Made by a program: the position numbers and the translations under genes
In this document: positions 1-10,212 of the stretch, in pieces
How positions within the stretch are numbered: position 1 is the first letter of the stretch
Layout of the letters: each line of letters opens with the position of its first letter
Assembly (NCBI RefSeq): GCF_001676055.1
Contig: NZ_LZEX01000045.1
Coordinates: forward strand, 141,503-205,502
Length of the DNA stretch: 64,000 nucleotides
Reading direction: 5' to 3'
Source: Morganella psychrotolerans
Lineage (GTDB): Bacteria > Pseudomonadota > Gammaproteobacteria > Enterobacterales > Enterobacteriaceae
Notes under the pieces: generated by a model
Seen by the model: only the letters and a program-made list of their open reading frames with translations
Databases searched by the model: none
What the model was told of the DNA's origin: nothing

Positions 1-110
1 CCTGGGGACTGGAGCCGGAAAGCCGTCTGAGCTGTCAGGCAAAAGTGGCCGATGAAGACCTGGTGGTGGAAATGCCGAAATACACGGTCAACCACGCGCG
101 TGAGCACTGA
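1..110 (+). CDS. fdx: 2Fe-2S ferredoxin, C-terminal end (partial)
   Basis: The frame is open from the window edge and ends at TGA 108-110. It encodes a tail that reads WGLEPESRLSCQAKV near its start and ends VNHAREH. This matches the C-terminus of the isc-operon adrenodoxin-type ferredoxin, and the single Cys in SCQAKV fits the last cluster ligand. Ferredoxin supplies electrons for Fe-S cluster assembly on IscU. iscX follows 15 bases later, which is the standard end of the isc operon. The N-terminal two thirds lie outside the window. Confidence 0.9.
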   Translation, partial: WGLEPESRLSCQAKVADEDLVVEMPKYTVNHAREH

Positions 111-125
111 TAAAGGAGCATAGCG

Positions 126-326
126 ATGGGACTTAAATGGCAGGATACCCGGGAAATCGGTGAAGCGCTGTATGATTTATATCCGGATACCGACCCGAAA
201 ACCGTGCGTTTTACTGATATGCATCAGTGGATCTGTGCGCTGGACGATTTTGATGATGAGCCTGAAAAATCTAACGAAAAAGTATTAGAAGCTATTTTAT
301 TAGTCTGGCTCGATGAATGTGAATGA
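126..326 (+). CDS. iscX: Fe-S cluster assembly adaptor IscX
   Basis: This 66-residue, very acidic protein starts [12 protein letters not shown] and has the family's [16 protein letters not shown] core. It is full length for IscX (YfhJ). IscX binds iron and IscS and tunes cysteine desulfurase activity in the cytosol. The start is fixed by AAAGGAG a few bases upstream of ATG. It lies directly behind fdx as the last gene of the isc operon. Confidence 0.97.
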   Translation: MGLKWQDTREIGEALYDLYPDTDPKTVRFTDMHQWICALDDFDDEPEKSNEKVLEAILLVWLDECE

Positions 327-347
327 CGTCTTTTGTTACGCATGTCA

Positions 348-375
348 GGCCGCACAATTATGTTACCGTGCGGCC
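348..375 (+). terminator. stem-loop after iscX, possible isc operon end
   Basis: GGCCGCAC (348-355) and GTGCGGCC (368-375) form a perfect 8-bp stem with a 12-base loop. No T-run follows, so intrinsic termination is uncertain. It could instead be an mRNA-stabilising or processing hairpin between isc and pepB. Confidence 0.4.
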
Positions 376-479
376 TCTGATGCGCGTATGCTGTCCTCTT
401 GTGCAGACCGGCACCCCGTGCATTCCTCAGATAAAATCGGATTGTGACTCACAATCATAAAATCAAAAGAGAGAATATA

Positions 480-1775
480 ATGACGCAACTAATCATGCCC
501 GTAATCCTGTCATACGAACCCGCTTCTCCGGCATGGGGAGAAAAAGCCCTTATCAGCGCTACTGATAACGGAATGACTATTCATTTAAGTCAGAAAGGGA
601 TGCTGTGTGCGGTTCAGCGCGCCGGGCGTAAAATTGACGGTCAGGGGATCCGTAACGTGATCCTGAGCGGCAGTAACTGGGACCTGGAAACCAGCTGGGC
701 ATTCTGGCAGGGTTTCCGTGCGCCGAAAGGTGCCCGCTCCATTGAATGGCCTGAATTACCGGAAGCGGATAAAGCCGAATTAGAGCACCGTATCCGTATC
801 ATTGACTGGGTGCGCGATGTTATCAACACCCCTGCAGAAGAGCTCGGGCCGGAACAACTGGCACAGCGTGCTGTTGATTTACTGTGCAGCGTTTCCTGCG
901 GATCAGTTGGTTACCGTATTATTAAAGGTGAAGATTTACGCGAGCAGGGCTATATGGGGATCCACACTGTGGGTCGCGGGTCTTCGCGTTCACCGGTTCT
1001 GTTAGCGCTGGATTACAACCCCGGCAAACAGGATAACACCCCGGTTTTCGCCAGCCTGGTCGGTAAAGGGATCACCTTTGATTCCGGCGGCTACAGCCTG
1101 AAACCGTCCTCCGGCATGGAATCCATGAAATCGGATATGGGGGGTGCGGCAACACTGACCGGCGCACTGGCAATGGCTATCTGCCGTGGCCTGCAAAAAC
1201 GCGTCAAATTGTATCTGTGCATCGCGGATAACCTGATCAGCGGCAACGCATTCAAACTGGGCGATATCATCCGTTACAGCAATGGTAAATCCGTTGAGAT
1301 CCTCAATACTGATGCAGAAGGGCGTCTGGTGCTGGCGGACGGTCTGATCGAAGCCGGTAAAGATAATGCCGGATTTATTATTGATGCCGCGACGCTGACC
1401 GGGGCGGCGAAAACTGCCGTCGGTAATGATTACCACTCAGTCATGAGTTTCGACGATGCATTATATAATGACCTGATGGCAGCCGCCGATCAGGAAAAAG
1501 AGTTGTTCTGGCGTCTGCCGCTGGCAGAATTCCACCGTCAGCAGACACCGTCATCATTTGCAGACCTGAGCAACACCGGTGCGCCAAATACGGCAGGTGC
1601 AAGTACGGCAGCAGCATTCCTGTCACACTTTGTGGAAAACTACCGCAAAAACTGGCTGCATATTGACTGCTCTGCAACTTACCGCAAAGCGCCGTCAGAC
1701 ATGTGGGCAGCGGGTGCGACCGGTTACGGTGTCCGCTCTGTTGCGACACTGCTGCTGAAAAAAGCCGGAAAGTAA
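480..1775 (+). CDS. pepB: aminopeptidase B (M17 leucyl aminopeptidase family)
   Basis: A 431-residue protein, close to the usual length of about 427. PepB removes N-terminal residues from peptides in the cytosol and needs two divalent metal ions. The M17 signature is visible: the metal-binding [14 protein letters not shown] stretch (about residues 195-210) and the [12 protein letters not shown] box starting near residue 276. I chose ATG 480 (MTQLIMPV) because AAAAGAGAG lies just upstream and this matches the family N-terminus. An upstream in-frame start at 444 would add 12 unconserved residues. pepB follows the isc operon here as in E. coli. A strong terminator lies 48 bases downstream. Confidence 0.96.
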   Translation: MTQLIMPVILSYEPASPAWGEKALISATDNGMTIHLSQKGMLCAVQRAGRKIDGQGIRNVILSGSNWDLETSWAFWQGFRAPKGARSIEWPELPEADKAELEHRIRIIDWVRDVINTPAEELGPEQLAQRAVDLLCSVSCGSVGYRIIKGEDLREQGYMGIHTVGRGSSRSPVLLALDYNPGKQDNTPVFASLVGKGITFDSGGYSLKPSSGMESMKSDMGGAATLTGALAMAICRGLQKRVKLYLCIADNLISGNAFKLGDIIRYSNGKSVEILNTDAEGRLVLADGLIEAGKDNAGFIIDAATLTGAAKTAVGNDYHSVMSFDDALYNDLMAAADQEKELFWRLPLAEFHRQQTPSSFADLSNTGAPNTAGASTAAAFLSHFVENYRKNWLHIDCSATYRKAPSDMWAAGATGYGVRSVATLLLKKAGK

Positions 1776-1822
1776 CACGCGCTACGGTAATCGGTAATTT
1801 AGTTATCTTTATAAGTCATCGG

Positions 1823-1849
1823 ACGGTCACGATTTTCGTGACCGTTTTT
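1823..1849 (+). terminator. rho-independent terminator of pepB
   Basis: A perfect 10-bp stem (ACGGTCACGA 1823-1832, TCGTGACCGT 1836-1845) with a TTT loop runs straight into a T-tract. Confidence 0.92.
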
Positions 1850-1858
1850 CTATCCGGA

Positions 1859-1900
1859 TCTGAAATACTGAATCTGAAACACTGAATCTGAAATACGGAG
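1859..1900 (+). repeat. three tandem 14-bp units abutting the sseB-like start
   Basis: Three head-to-tail 14-mers: TCTGAAATACTGAA (1859-1872), TCTGAAACACTGAA (1873-1886) and TCTGAAATACGGAG (1887-1900). The third unit supplies the GGAG ribosome binding site for ATG 1908. The repeat therefore sits between the pepB terminator and the start codon, where copy-number change could alter promoter spacing or the 5' leader. Confidence 0.9.
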
Positions 1901-1907
1901 CATTATT

Positions 1908-2339
1908 ATGGCAGATACCCTCCCGGCTGAACCTCAGGAAGTCATGATTGAGCAGGGCACCGCATTGCTCCTGAGCGTTCCGGACAAAATACCGGAAGAC
2001 GTGCTTGGCGCACTGTCCGGTATTTTTAAACAGCATAAACCGGTACGCCGCGCATTCTGGGTAATGGCGCAGGAAAAAGACGATAAAAGCGGCGACGGAC
2101 AGGTATTGCTGATAGCGCTAGAATTCAGTGATGAGTCCGGGATTGATACGATAATCAGCGAAGCGGCACAGGCTGCGATGGCACACCTGGGAGACGGCGA
2201 ACATATTGATTTTTGTCTGTTAAATCCGGATGAAAATGACGGACTGACCCATTTCCTGACACAGCACACCAGTGCATTTTATCAGCGCCGCCTTGGTGGC
2301 TGGTTGCGCAATGCGATACCGGTGACGGAGATGAAGTAA
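1908..2339 (+). CDS. sseB: SseB-like protein, C-terminal domain only
   Basis: 143 residues that align with the second half of E. coli SseB (enhanced serine sensitivity protein, about 258 residues). Shared stretches include IFKQHKPVRRAF and the end HFLTQHTSAFYQRRLGGWLRNA. SseB has an N-terminal SseB domain and an SseB_C domain; only SseB_C is here. A real start is supported by GGAG 8 bases before ATG 1908. No N-terminal domain is encoded between the pepB terminator and this start. Position between pepB and yfhM is close to the E. coli order. The function is poorly understood even in E. coli. Confidence 0.8.
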   Translation: MADTLPAEPQEVMIEQGTALLLSVPDKIPEDVLGALSGIFKQHKPVRRAFWVMAQEKDDKSGDGQVLLIALEFSDESGIDTIISEAAQAAMAHLGDGEHIDFCLLNPDENDGLTHFLTQHTSAFYQRRLGGWLRNAIPVTEMK

Positions 2340-2478
2340 TAAGTTATTTCGCAGATGAATACCCGCTGCGCTGATATTCGGAATAATACGCTATACGCTT
2401 GTTTAGGCTTTGTTTACACTTCGTGAAATAATACCGAACATGCGCCCGGATTACGGGCTCCACCAGAAAGGATTGATT

Positions 2479-5400
2479 ATGAGTTTTCCGATAGCAGGAC
2501 AGGGTATCGGTAAGAAGCGCTGCCTGGCAGTGCTGCTTGCTTCAGCGCTGGCGCTCATGGGTTGTGATGACACCGGCAGTAAAACAACGGCGGCGGGCGC
2601 AGATGATTCCGCACCTGCCAATAAAAGTGGCACCACGTCTTCATCATCTTCTTCATCTTCTGCGTCATCTAAAGAAACCAAAAAAACACACGATGCTGCT
2701 TCTCTGGCAGAACTGGCGAAACGCTACGCCGGTAAAGATGTGACGATTATTGACACCTCAGAAATTCAGCTTGATGGCGCGAATGCCATGGTGGTCACAT
2801 TCTCGATTCCGTTAGATCCGAATCAGGATTTTGCTCAGTTTGCCCGTCTGGTGGATGTTAAAAACGGTAAACTGGAAGGCGCGTGGGAGCTGTCTGATAA
2901 CCTGATGGAGCTGAGAATGCGCCATCTTCCGCCATCCCGCGAACTGCAATTAAGCATTGATCGCGGTGTGCGCGGTATTAATGAACGCACACTGGTTAAC
3001 GGCTATGACGCAAAACTGACCACGGCAGAAGTGACGCCGAGTATCGGTTTCGCCAGCCGTGGCTCACTGTTCCCGGGGGATGTAATTAAAGGGCTGCCGG
3101 TTTTCGCCCTGAATGTGGACAGTATTGATGTCAATTTTTACCGCATCAAACCGGATTCCCTCGCCGCATTCCTTGCGAGCTGGCAATACGGAAACAATCT
3201 CCAGTACTGGAATTCTGATGAGCTCCTCAATAATACGGATCTCGTTTATACCGGGCGTTTTGATCTCAATCCGCAGAAAAATACCCGTGAAAACATGCTT
3301 ATCCCGCTCAAAGACATCAAACCATTGCAGGATGAAGGTGTGTATCTGGCGGTGATGCAGCAGGCAGGGCGCTACAGTTACACCATGCCCGCCACGCTTT
3401 TTACGCTGAGTGATGTCGGCGTGTCGATGCACAGCTATCTTAATGAGCTGGATGTCTTTACCCAGTCGCTGGCAAAAGGCAGTGCCATCAAAGGTGTGGA
3501 AATTCGTCTGCTCGACAGCAAAGGTCAGTTACTCAGCAAAGGGGAAACTGACGGCAGTGGGCATGCAAAATTGGATCGCGGCAATGACGCGGCGCTGTTA
3601 CTGGCTATCCATAACGGGCAGACCAGTATGATTGACCTGAAAAACCCGGCGCTGGATTTGGCTGAGTTTGATATCGCCGGCCCGCAGGGCTACGCGAAAC
3701 AATTTTTTGTTTTCGGTCCGCGCGACCTTTACCGCCCGGGTGAAACATTAATTATCAACGGCTTGCTGCGTGATGGTGACGGGCATCCGGTAAAAGATCA
3801 GCCGGTGAAAGTTGATGTACTGAAAAATGACGGACAAGTGGCGTCCACTTTTGTCTGGCAGCCGGAAAACGGGCTGTATCAGTATAAATATGACATTCCT
3901 GAAAATAGTGAAACCGGCAAACTGACGCTGCGTTTTGATCTCGGTGATAACACGCCGCGCTTCTACAGTGTCAATGTGGAAGATTTCATGCCTGAGCGCA
4001 TGGCGCTTGAAATCAAGACCGAAAAGCTGCCGATCACCTCAGGGCAAACTGCGGATTTTGAGCTTGAAGGTCATTATCTCTATGGCGCACCGGCGGCCGG
4101 TAACCAACTGACCGGGCAGCTCTTTATGCGTCCTGATCGCGAAGCGGTCGCCAAACTGCCGGGCTTTGAATTCGGTGACATTCAGGAGGGTAATCTGACC
4201 CGTACCCTGGATGAATTTGATGAAACCATGAGTGACAACGGGGAAGCGGCATTCACTGTCAGTAATGATTACTGGAAAGAGGTAAAATCGCCGTTCAAAT
4301 TAATTCTTCAGGCAAGCCTGATGGAAACCGGCGGTCGTCCTGTCACCCGCCGTGCAGATCTTGCGGTCTGGCCGGCAGAAAGAATGGCGGGGATCCGCCC
4401 GGTCTTTGCGAAAAAAGAAATTTACGACTACCGCACAGACAAATATGTTTCCCAGTTCAGTCTGGATCAGGACTCCCTGGCGGAGTTTGAAATTGTTTAT
4501 GCAGACAAACAGGGTAATAAATTAAAAGCCGATAATCTTACCGCCCGCCTGATTTACGAGCGCCGTGACTATTACTGGCGCTGGTCAGATTCTGAAGGCT
4601 GGTCATCTAATTATGACCAGAAAGATCTGGTGATGACCGGTGACCCGATTTCCATCGCCAAAGACGGCACAGCAAAAGTGACGGTTCCGGTGTCATGGGG
4701 CGCGTATCGCCTGGAAATTCTGGACCCTTCTACCGGGCTTACCAGCAGCGTGCGCTTCTGGGCGGGCTATTCCTGGCAGGATAACACCGGCGGCACCGGT
4801 GCTGTGCGTCCGGATCAGGTCAAACTGAAACTCGATAAACCGGATTACCGCGCAGGCGACAAAGTAAAACTGAATATCGCTGCACCGCAGGCGGGTAAAG
4901 GCTATGTGTTACTTGAATCAAGTGACGGTCCGTTGTGGTGGCAGGAAGTGGATGTACCGGAGGGCGGGCTGGATGTTGAAGTTCCGCTGAACAAAGAGTG
5001 GACCCGGCATGACCTGTATGCGACAGCGGTAATCATCCGTCCGGGTGATAGTTCCCGCCAGGCGACCGTCAAACGTGCAGTCGGTATTCTGCATATTCCG
5101 ATGGCTGATCCGGGGCGTAAAATTGCCGTCACACTGGATGCACCGTCGCGCATTCGTCCGAATCAGGATCTGACAGTCAAAGTCAAAGCCAATGCACAGG
5201 ACGGCAAAGCCATGCCGCAGAAAGTGAATGTGCTTATCTCTGCCGTGGATACCGGCGTGCTCAATATCACTGACTATAAAACGCCGGATCCGTATGACGC
5301 ATTCTTCGGGCGCAAGCGCTACAGTGTGGATCAATATGATGTTTACGGACAACTGATTGAGGGCGAAGGGCGTCTGGGTACGCTGCGTTTCGGGGGTGAT

Positions 5401-7515
5401 GGCGGTGATGAACTGGATCGCGGTGGTCTGAAACCGCTCAATGATGTGCAGATTATCGCACAGCAGGCAGCGCCGGTTGTTCTCAACGAGCAGGGTGAAG
5501 GAACTGTCACCTTATCCATCCCTGATTTCAACGGCGAATTGCGCCTGATGGCGCAGGCGTGGACAGATGAAGATTTTGGTAATGCGCAGAACAAAGTGAT
5601 TGTTGCGGCACCGGTTATCAGCCAGATGGCATTACCGCGCTTTATGGCAGGCGGCGATAATTCACAGTTGACATTAGATCTGACTAACCTGACGGATGAA
5701 ACCCAGAACCTGACGGTTAATTTCAGCGCAGAAGGCATGATCAACCTGAAAGGTGCTGCGGTGAAAGACGTGACACTGACCAAAGGTCAGCGCACATCCG
5801 TCAATGTCCCGGTGGAAGCGGTTAATGGCTTTGGTCAGGGCGAAGTCTTTATGACCGTCAAAGGACTGAAACTGCCTGATAACGGCAGCGACGTCTACAA
5901 AAACAGCTGGAAAATCGGCGTACGCCCGGCGTATCCGGCAGAAACCGTTTCTTATTCCATGTCACTCGGCAACGCCGCTGAATGGGCATTACCGGCCGAT
6001 CAGCTCAGCGGTCTGGAAAGCTCGACAGTGTCTGGTGAACTGTTGCTGACCAGCCGTCCGCCACTGGATATCTCGCGCTTTGTCCGTGAACTGTATGCGT
6101 ATCCGTACGGCTGTCTGGAGCAGACAATCAGCGGGCTGTATCCGTCGCTTTATTCGTCGGAAGCCGAGCTGAAAAAACTGGGGATCAAAACCCAGACTGA
6201 CGCCGGACGCCGCCAGGCGATTATGGCAGGTATTCCGCACCTGCTGGGCATGCAGCGCAGTGACGGCAGTTTCTCTCTGTGGGATAACACCGGGTCGGAA
6301 GAGCCGTGGCTGACCGCGTACGCAACAGACTTCCTGTTCCGTGCCGGACAGCGCGGGTTTGACGTTCCGGCAGCATCACTGACTAATGCCAACAACCGTT
6401 TGCTGCGCTATTTGCAGGATCGCTCTGTTATCAGCAGCAGCTACTACGGATCAAGTGATCAGATGCGCTTCGCGGTTCAGGCGTATGCCGGTTATGTGCT
6501 GGCACAACAGCAGAAAGCCCCGCTGGGCGCGCTGCGTCAGGTGTATCAGCGCCGTGATGATGCAAACAGCGGGCTGGCACTGGTTCAGCTCGGGATCGCC
6601 CTGAAGAAAATGGGTGATGCAGACCGTGGTAATGAAGCCATCCGTCTCGGCGTGATGAAAAACCGCAACAGCAACAGCTATTCCGGTGATTACGGCAGCA
6701 ATGTCCGTGATGATGCGATGATTATTGCACTGCTCAGTGAGTCAGATTCTGATGCGGAACAGCGCTTTGTGAAATTGCAGTCGCTGTCCAATGAGATACA
6801 GAACCGCCGCTACTTCTCCACCCAGGAAAGTAACGCGCTGTACCTTGCCGGTCGTCATTATCTCAATCAGAGCGAAGTGCCGTGGTCTGCCGTACTGAAC
6901 GGCGAAGCACCTGCTGTCAGCCGCGACAGCGCGCTGCGTGAAAACCTGACTGCACGTCAGTTGCAAAAAGGCATCAGCGTGGCGAACAGAGGTGACAGTC
7001 AATTGTACGGGCGCGTCAATATTGTGGGATATCCTGTTCAGGCACCAAAACCGGAATCTGAAGTGCTGAAGATTAAACGGACGTATCTGGATCTCAATGG
7101 TAATCCAATTACTATTGATCGTCTGCGCAGCGGCGATATGGTCGTGGTGCGTCTGGATATTCAGGCGGATCGCAATGTGCCGGATGCGCTGGTGGTTGAC
7201 TTGTTACCGGCCGGTCTGGAGCTGGAAAATCAGAATCTGGCAGCAAGCAGCGCCAGCCTGAGTGACAGCGCACCAAACCTGGCAGAAGCGATTCAGGATA
7301 TGCAGCAGGCGACAATCCGCCACACGGAATACCGTGATGACCGCTTTGTGTCTCAGGTGGTGGTTGAAGAGTACCGCCCGGTAACCCTGGTCTATCTGGC
7401 GCGTGCAGTGACGCCGGGTAAATACAGTGTGCCTGCGCCACAGGTGGAATCCATGTATATTCCGTCCTGGCGTGCAGTCGGTGCGACACCGTCGATGCTG
7501 GAAGTTGTCCGTTAA
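2479..7515 (+). CDS. yfhM: inner-membrane-anchored bacterial alpha-2-macroglobulin (lipoprotein)
   Basis: A 1,678-residue lipoprotein. The signal peptide ends at a lipobox (LMG-C29). Asp at +2 predicts retention in the inner membrane, facing the periplasm. A Ser-rich linker follows, then repeated macroglobulin beta domains. The thioester site YPYGCLEQ has its Cys at residue 1212, so this is the thioester-competent type. Such proteins trap attacking proteases. I chose ATG 2479 (AGAAAGGA upstream, lipoprotein signal directly after) over an upstream TTG at 2410, which would bury the signal peptide. pbpC lies next, the conserved pairing in which PBP1c is thought to repair peptidoglycan while YfhM disarms proteases. 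Confidence 0.97.
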   Translation: MSFPIAGQGIGKKRCLAVLLASALALMGCDDTGSKTTAAGADDSAPANKSGTTSSSSSSSSASSKETKKTHDAASLAELAKRYAGKDVTIIDTSEIQLDGANAMVVTFSIPLDPNQDFAQFARLVDVKNGKLEGAWELSDNLMELRMRHLPPSRELQLSIDRGVRGINERTLVNGYDAKLTTAEVTPSIGFASRGSLFPGDVIKGLPVFALNVDSIDVNFYRIKPDSLAAFLASWQYGNNLQYWNSDELLNNTDLVYTGRFDLNPQKNTRENMLIPLKDIKPLQDEGVYLAVMQQAGRYSYTMPATLFTLSDVGVSMHSYLNELDVFTQSLAKGSAIKGVEIRLLDSKGQLLSKGETDGSGHAKLDRGNDAALLLAIHNGQTSMIDLKNPALDLAEFDIAGPQGYAKQFFVFGPRDLYRPGETLIINGLLRDGDGHPVKDQPVKVDVLKNDGQVASTFVWQPENGLYQYKYDIPENSETGKLTLRFDLGDNTPRFYSVNVEDFMPERMALEIKTEKLPITSGQTADFELEGHYLYGAPAAGNQLTGQLFMRPDREAVAKLPGFEFGDIQEGNLTRTLDEFDETMSDNGEAAFTVSNDYWKEVKSPFKLILQASLMETGGRPVTRRADLAVWPAERMAGIRPVFAKKEIYDYRTDKYVSQFSLDQDSLAEFEIVYADKQGNKLKADNLTARLIYERRDYYWRWSDSEGWSSNYDQKDLVMTGDPISIAKDGTAKVTVPVSWGAYRLEILDPSTGLTSSVRFWAGYSWQDNTGGTGAVRPDQVKLKLDKPDYRAGDKVKLNIAAPQAGKGYVLLESSDGPLWWQEVDVPEGGLDVEVPLNKEWTRHDLYATAVIIRPGDSSRQATVKRAVGILHIPMADPGRKIAVTLDAPSRIRPNQDLTVKVKANAQDGKAMPQKVNVLISAVDTGVLNITDYKTPDPYDAFFGRKRYSVDQYDVYGQLIEGEGRLGTLRFGGDGGDELDRGGLKPLNDVQIIAQQAAPVVLNEQGEGTVTLSIPDFNGELRLMAQAWTDEDFGNAQNKVIVAAPVISQMALPRFMAGGDNSQLTLDLTNLTDETQNLTVNFSAEGMINLKGAAVKDVTLTKGQRTSVNVPVEAVNGFGQGEVFMTVKGLKLPDNGSDVYKNSWKIGVRPAYPAETVSYSMSLGNAAEWALPADQLSGLESSTVSGELLLTSRPPLDISRFVRELYAYPYGCLEQTISGLYPSLYSSEAELKKLGIKTQTDAGRRQAIMAGIPHLLGMQRSDGSFSLWDNTGSEEPWLTAYATDFLFRAGQRGFDVPAASLTNANNRLLRYLQDRSVISSSYYGSSDQMRFAVQAYAGYVLAQQQKAPLGALRQVYQRRDDANSGLALVQLGIALKKMGDADRGNEAIRLGVMKNRNSNSYSGDYGSNVRDDAMIIALLSESDSDAEQRFVKLQSLSNEIQNRRYFSTQESNALYLAGRHYLNQSEVPWSAVLNGEAPAVSRDSALRENLTARQLQKGISVANRGDSQLYGRVNIVGYPVQAPKPESEVLKIKRTYLDLNGNPITIDRLRSGDMVVVRLDIQADRNVPDALVVDLLPAGLELENQNLAASSASLSDSAPNLAEAIQDMQQATIRHTEYRDDRFVSQVVVEEYRPVTLVYLARAVTPGKYSVPAPQVESMYIPSWRAVGATPSMLEVVR

Positions 7516-7583
7516 TCCGTTAAATAGCTATCTTCAGCCCTTACCGGCAGGTCAGGGGCTGAAATAACGAATAAATGACGAAT

Positions 7584-7611
7584 AAAGGGGGAATATATTT
7601 TTCCCCCTTTT
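7584..7611 (+). terminator. terminator between yfhM and pbpC
   Basis: AAAGGGGGA (7584-7592) pairs with TCCCCCTTT (7602-7610), with a short AT loop and T-rich flank. It suggests that pbpC is not simply read through from yfhM. Confidence 0.8.
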
Positions 7612-7690
7612 GCATTCTGTGCCGGAAATCAGTAATGTGTTTTTCCGCCATTTCACTACTGACAGATGATGATTCATTGCGGACTGATTG

Positions 7691-10000
7691 ATGAAAGTGT
7701 GGTTTAAGCGCCTTGCGCTCTCCGGCCTGATTATAGTTGTGATAACCCCGCCATTGCTCTGGCTGGCGGATAAACTCTGGCCGCTGCCGCTGGAAGAATT
7801 GGTAATGGCGCGCACAGTGACCGCAGAAGACGGCTCGCCGCTCTGGCGTTTTGCCGACAGTAATGGTGTCTGGCGTTATCCTGTCACACTGAAAGAGGTA
7901 TCACCGGAATTTATTGATGCGCTTCTGACATATGAAGATCGCTATTTTTATCAGCATCCGGGCATTAACCCGCTGGCCATCGGGCGGGCGGCGTTGCAGG
8001 ATCTGACCTCCGGAAAAATTATCTCCGGCGGCAGCACGCTTTCCATGCAGGTAGCCCGGCTGATTGACCCCCATGACCGTTCTCTGACCGGGAAACTGAA
8101 ACAGGTTTTCCGCACAGTTCAGCTGGAATGGCACTATTCCAAAGATGAAATTCTGGAGATGTACCTGAACCGGGCGCCATACGGCGGCACGGTGGAAGGG
8201 ATTGGTGCTGCAAGCTGGATGTATCTCGGCAAACCGCCGTCAGAACTGACCGCGGGAGAATCGGCAATGCTGGCGGTTCTGCCGCAGGCACCGAGCCGCC
8301 TGCGTCCGGATCGTTATCCGCAGCGGGCGGAAGCGGCACGCAATAAAGTGCTGGACAGACTGGCGGAATTTCAGGTGTGGCCACAGGCAAAAGTGGATGA
8401 TTTAAAACAGGAAAGTATCTGGCTGGCGCCGCGTCAGGTGCCGCACTCCGCACCACTGCTGGCGCGCCGGGTGGCACTCGGTGTAAAAGAACCGGTTATA
8501 CGCACCACTATCAATCCGGGCATTCAGCGACAGCTTGAGGAAATGGCACGTAACTGGAAATATCAGTTACCGGAAAAAACCTCACTCGGCATTATGGTGG
8601 TGGATAACCTCGATATGAGTGTGAAGGGCTATGTCGGCTCGATAGATTTTTCTGATGACAAACGCTTTGGTCATGTGGATGTAAACAGCGCCTGGCGCTC
8701 TCCCGGCTCTACTCTGAAGCCCTTTTTGTACGCGCTGGCACTGGACGATGGTCTTATCCACAGCGAATCCCTGCTACAGGATGTGCCGCGTCGTTTTAAT
8801 GATTACCGCCCCGGTAACTTTGATACCGGTTTCAATGGTCCGGTGAGTGTCAGTGAGGCGCTGCGCCGTTCACTGAACCTGCCGGTGGTCCAGCTGCTGG
8901 ATGTTTACGGACCAAAACGCTTCAGTGCCAATCTGCGTAATGCCGGGGTGGAACTGCGCTTTCCGCTCGGCAGTGATCCTAACCTTTCACTGATCCTCGG
9001 CGGAACCGGCGCCAGGATGGATCAGCTCATTTCTGCATACAGTGCATTTGGTCGTCAGGGAAAAGTGGCACCGGTACGTTTTCGCCCGCAGGATCCGCTG
9101 GCAGAGCGCAAACTGATGTCACCGGGTGCTGCCTGGATAACCCGGCGCATTATGGCGGGAGAAACCCGTCCGCTGGCAGATGACCGGCTGACGCAGGATG
9201 TTCCGCTGGCGTGGAAAACAGGCACCAGTTACGGCTACCGTGATGCCTGGGCGCTGGGGCTGAATAACCGTTACACCATCGGTGTCTGGGTCGGACGACC
9301 GGATGGTACACCGGTGGCGGGGCAGGTCGGGTTTGCAACCGCAATCCCGATCCTTTATCAGATTGACAGTTACCTGCGCGCACGGGGCGGTAAAAAAATC
9401 CCCGATCCGAAGCCGCTCAGCGTCAGCAGTAAAATGATTTGCTGGCCGTCAGGACTGGCTGCGGATAAACAGGATCCGAACTGCCGCCAGCAGCGCATGG
9501 CGCGGGTCCTGGATAATACCGTGCCGCCGACATTGCCCTCTGCCGGGCAGGAAAGTCTGTCCGGAACAAATGCAGTGATGTGGGTGGATGAAAAGGGCGA
9601 ACGGGTTGCGCCGGATTGCCCGGGCGCACAGGAGAAAACCATTGCGCTGTGGCCTATCGCGCTGGAAAGTTTCCTGCCTCCGGGTGAGCAGCGCAGTCAC
9701 AGATTGCCACCGGTAAGTAAAACCTGCCGTCCGTTACGGGTGGAAGCCGCCCCGTTACTGATTTCAGGTATTCGCGAAGGGGATGTGCTCCGCCGTCTGC
9801 CGCTGGCAAAAACGCTGGATCTGCGGGTGGTCACCCAGGGCGGAGAGGGCACGCAGTGGTGGTTTCTTAACGGCGATCAGACCGGCAGTACAGAACCCGG
9901 CGAGCCGCTGGTGCTGACACTTGATACCCCGGGACGCTATCAGCTCACTGTTTTGGATCTCAGCGGGCAGGTCAGTGCGGTTAATTTCAGATTGAAATAG
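7691..10000 (+). CDS. pbpC: penicillin-binding protein 1C (bifunctional transglycosylase/transpeptidase)
   Basis: 769 residues, the usual length. An N-terminal membrane anchor (about residues 7-25) is followed by a GT51 transglycosylase domain with EDRYFYQHPGI and GGSTLSMQVARLI. The transpeptidase domain has its catalytic SxxK in SPGSTLKPF (Ser340, Lys343), RSLNLPV and KTGTS (from residue 509). A C-terminal BiPBP_C beta domain closes the protein. It acts on peptidoglycan at the periplasmic face of the inner membrane. ATG 7691 is preferred over the adjoining TTG 7688. It pairs with yfhM. Confidence 0.97.
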   Translation: MKVWFKRLALSGLIIVVITPPLLWLADKLWPLPLEELVMARTVTAEDGSPLWRFADSNGVWRYPVTLKEVSPEFIDALLTYEDRYFYQHPGINPLAIGRAALQDLTSGKIISGGSTLSMQVARLIDPHDRSLTGKLKQVFRTVQLEWHYSKDEILEMYLNRAPYGGTVEGIGAASWMYLGKPPSELTAGESAMLAVLPQAPSRLRPDRYPQRAEAARNKVLDRLAEFQVWPQAKVDDLKQESIWLAPRQVPHSAPLLARRVALGVKEPVIRTTINPGIQRQLEEMARNWKYQLPEKTSLGIMVVDNLDMSVKGYVGSIDFSDDKRFGHVDVNSAWRSPGSTLKPFLYALALDDGLIHSESLLQDVPRRFNDYRPGNFDTGFNGPVSVSEALRRSLNLPVVQLLDVYGPKRFSANLRNAGVELRFPLGSDPNLSLILGGTGARMDQLISAYSAFGRQGKVAPVRFRPQDPLAERKLMSPGAAWITRRIMAGETRPLADDRLTQDVPLAWKTGTSYGYRDAWALGLNNRYTIGVWVGRPDGTPVAGQVGFATAIPILYQIDSYLRARGGKKIPDPKPLSVSSKMICWPSGLAADKQDPNCRQQRMARVLDNTVPPTLPSAGQESLSGTNAVMWVDEKGERVAPDCPGAQEKTIALWPIALESFLPPGEQRSHRLPPVSKTCRPLRVEAAPLLISGIREGDVLRRLPLAKTLDLRVVTQGGEGTQWWFLNGDQTGSTEPGEPLVLTLDTPGRYQLTVLDLSGQVSAVNFRLK

Positions 10001-10212
10001 CACAAACCGCAGGCAGCGAGTCAGAAAAAGTGTGATTCAGCCGGAAAAACGGGCATATCAGGGGTGATAAACTTTACAAAAATGTTGCGAAACTGTAGGT
10101 GAAATTGGCGTAATCCCTTATAATCATCATCTTACCACATGATGTGGACCGGTCTGCCATCAGCCGAAAATAACAATGACAACAGCGCCCCCGCGCACAA
10201 TGAGGTTTACCA

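Noticed and set aside
5343..5783. Long frame antisense to yfhM
   Set aside because: Opposite a fully conserved gene; the biased codon use of the GC-rich sense strand creates such frames.
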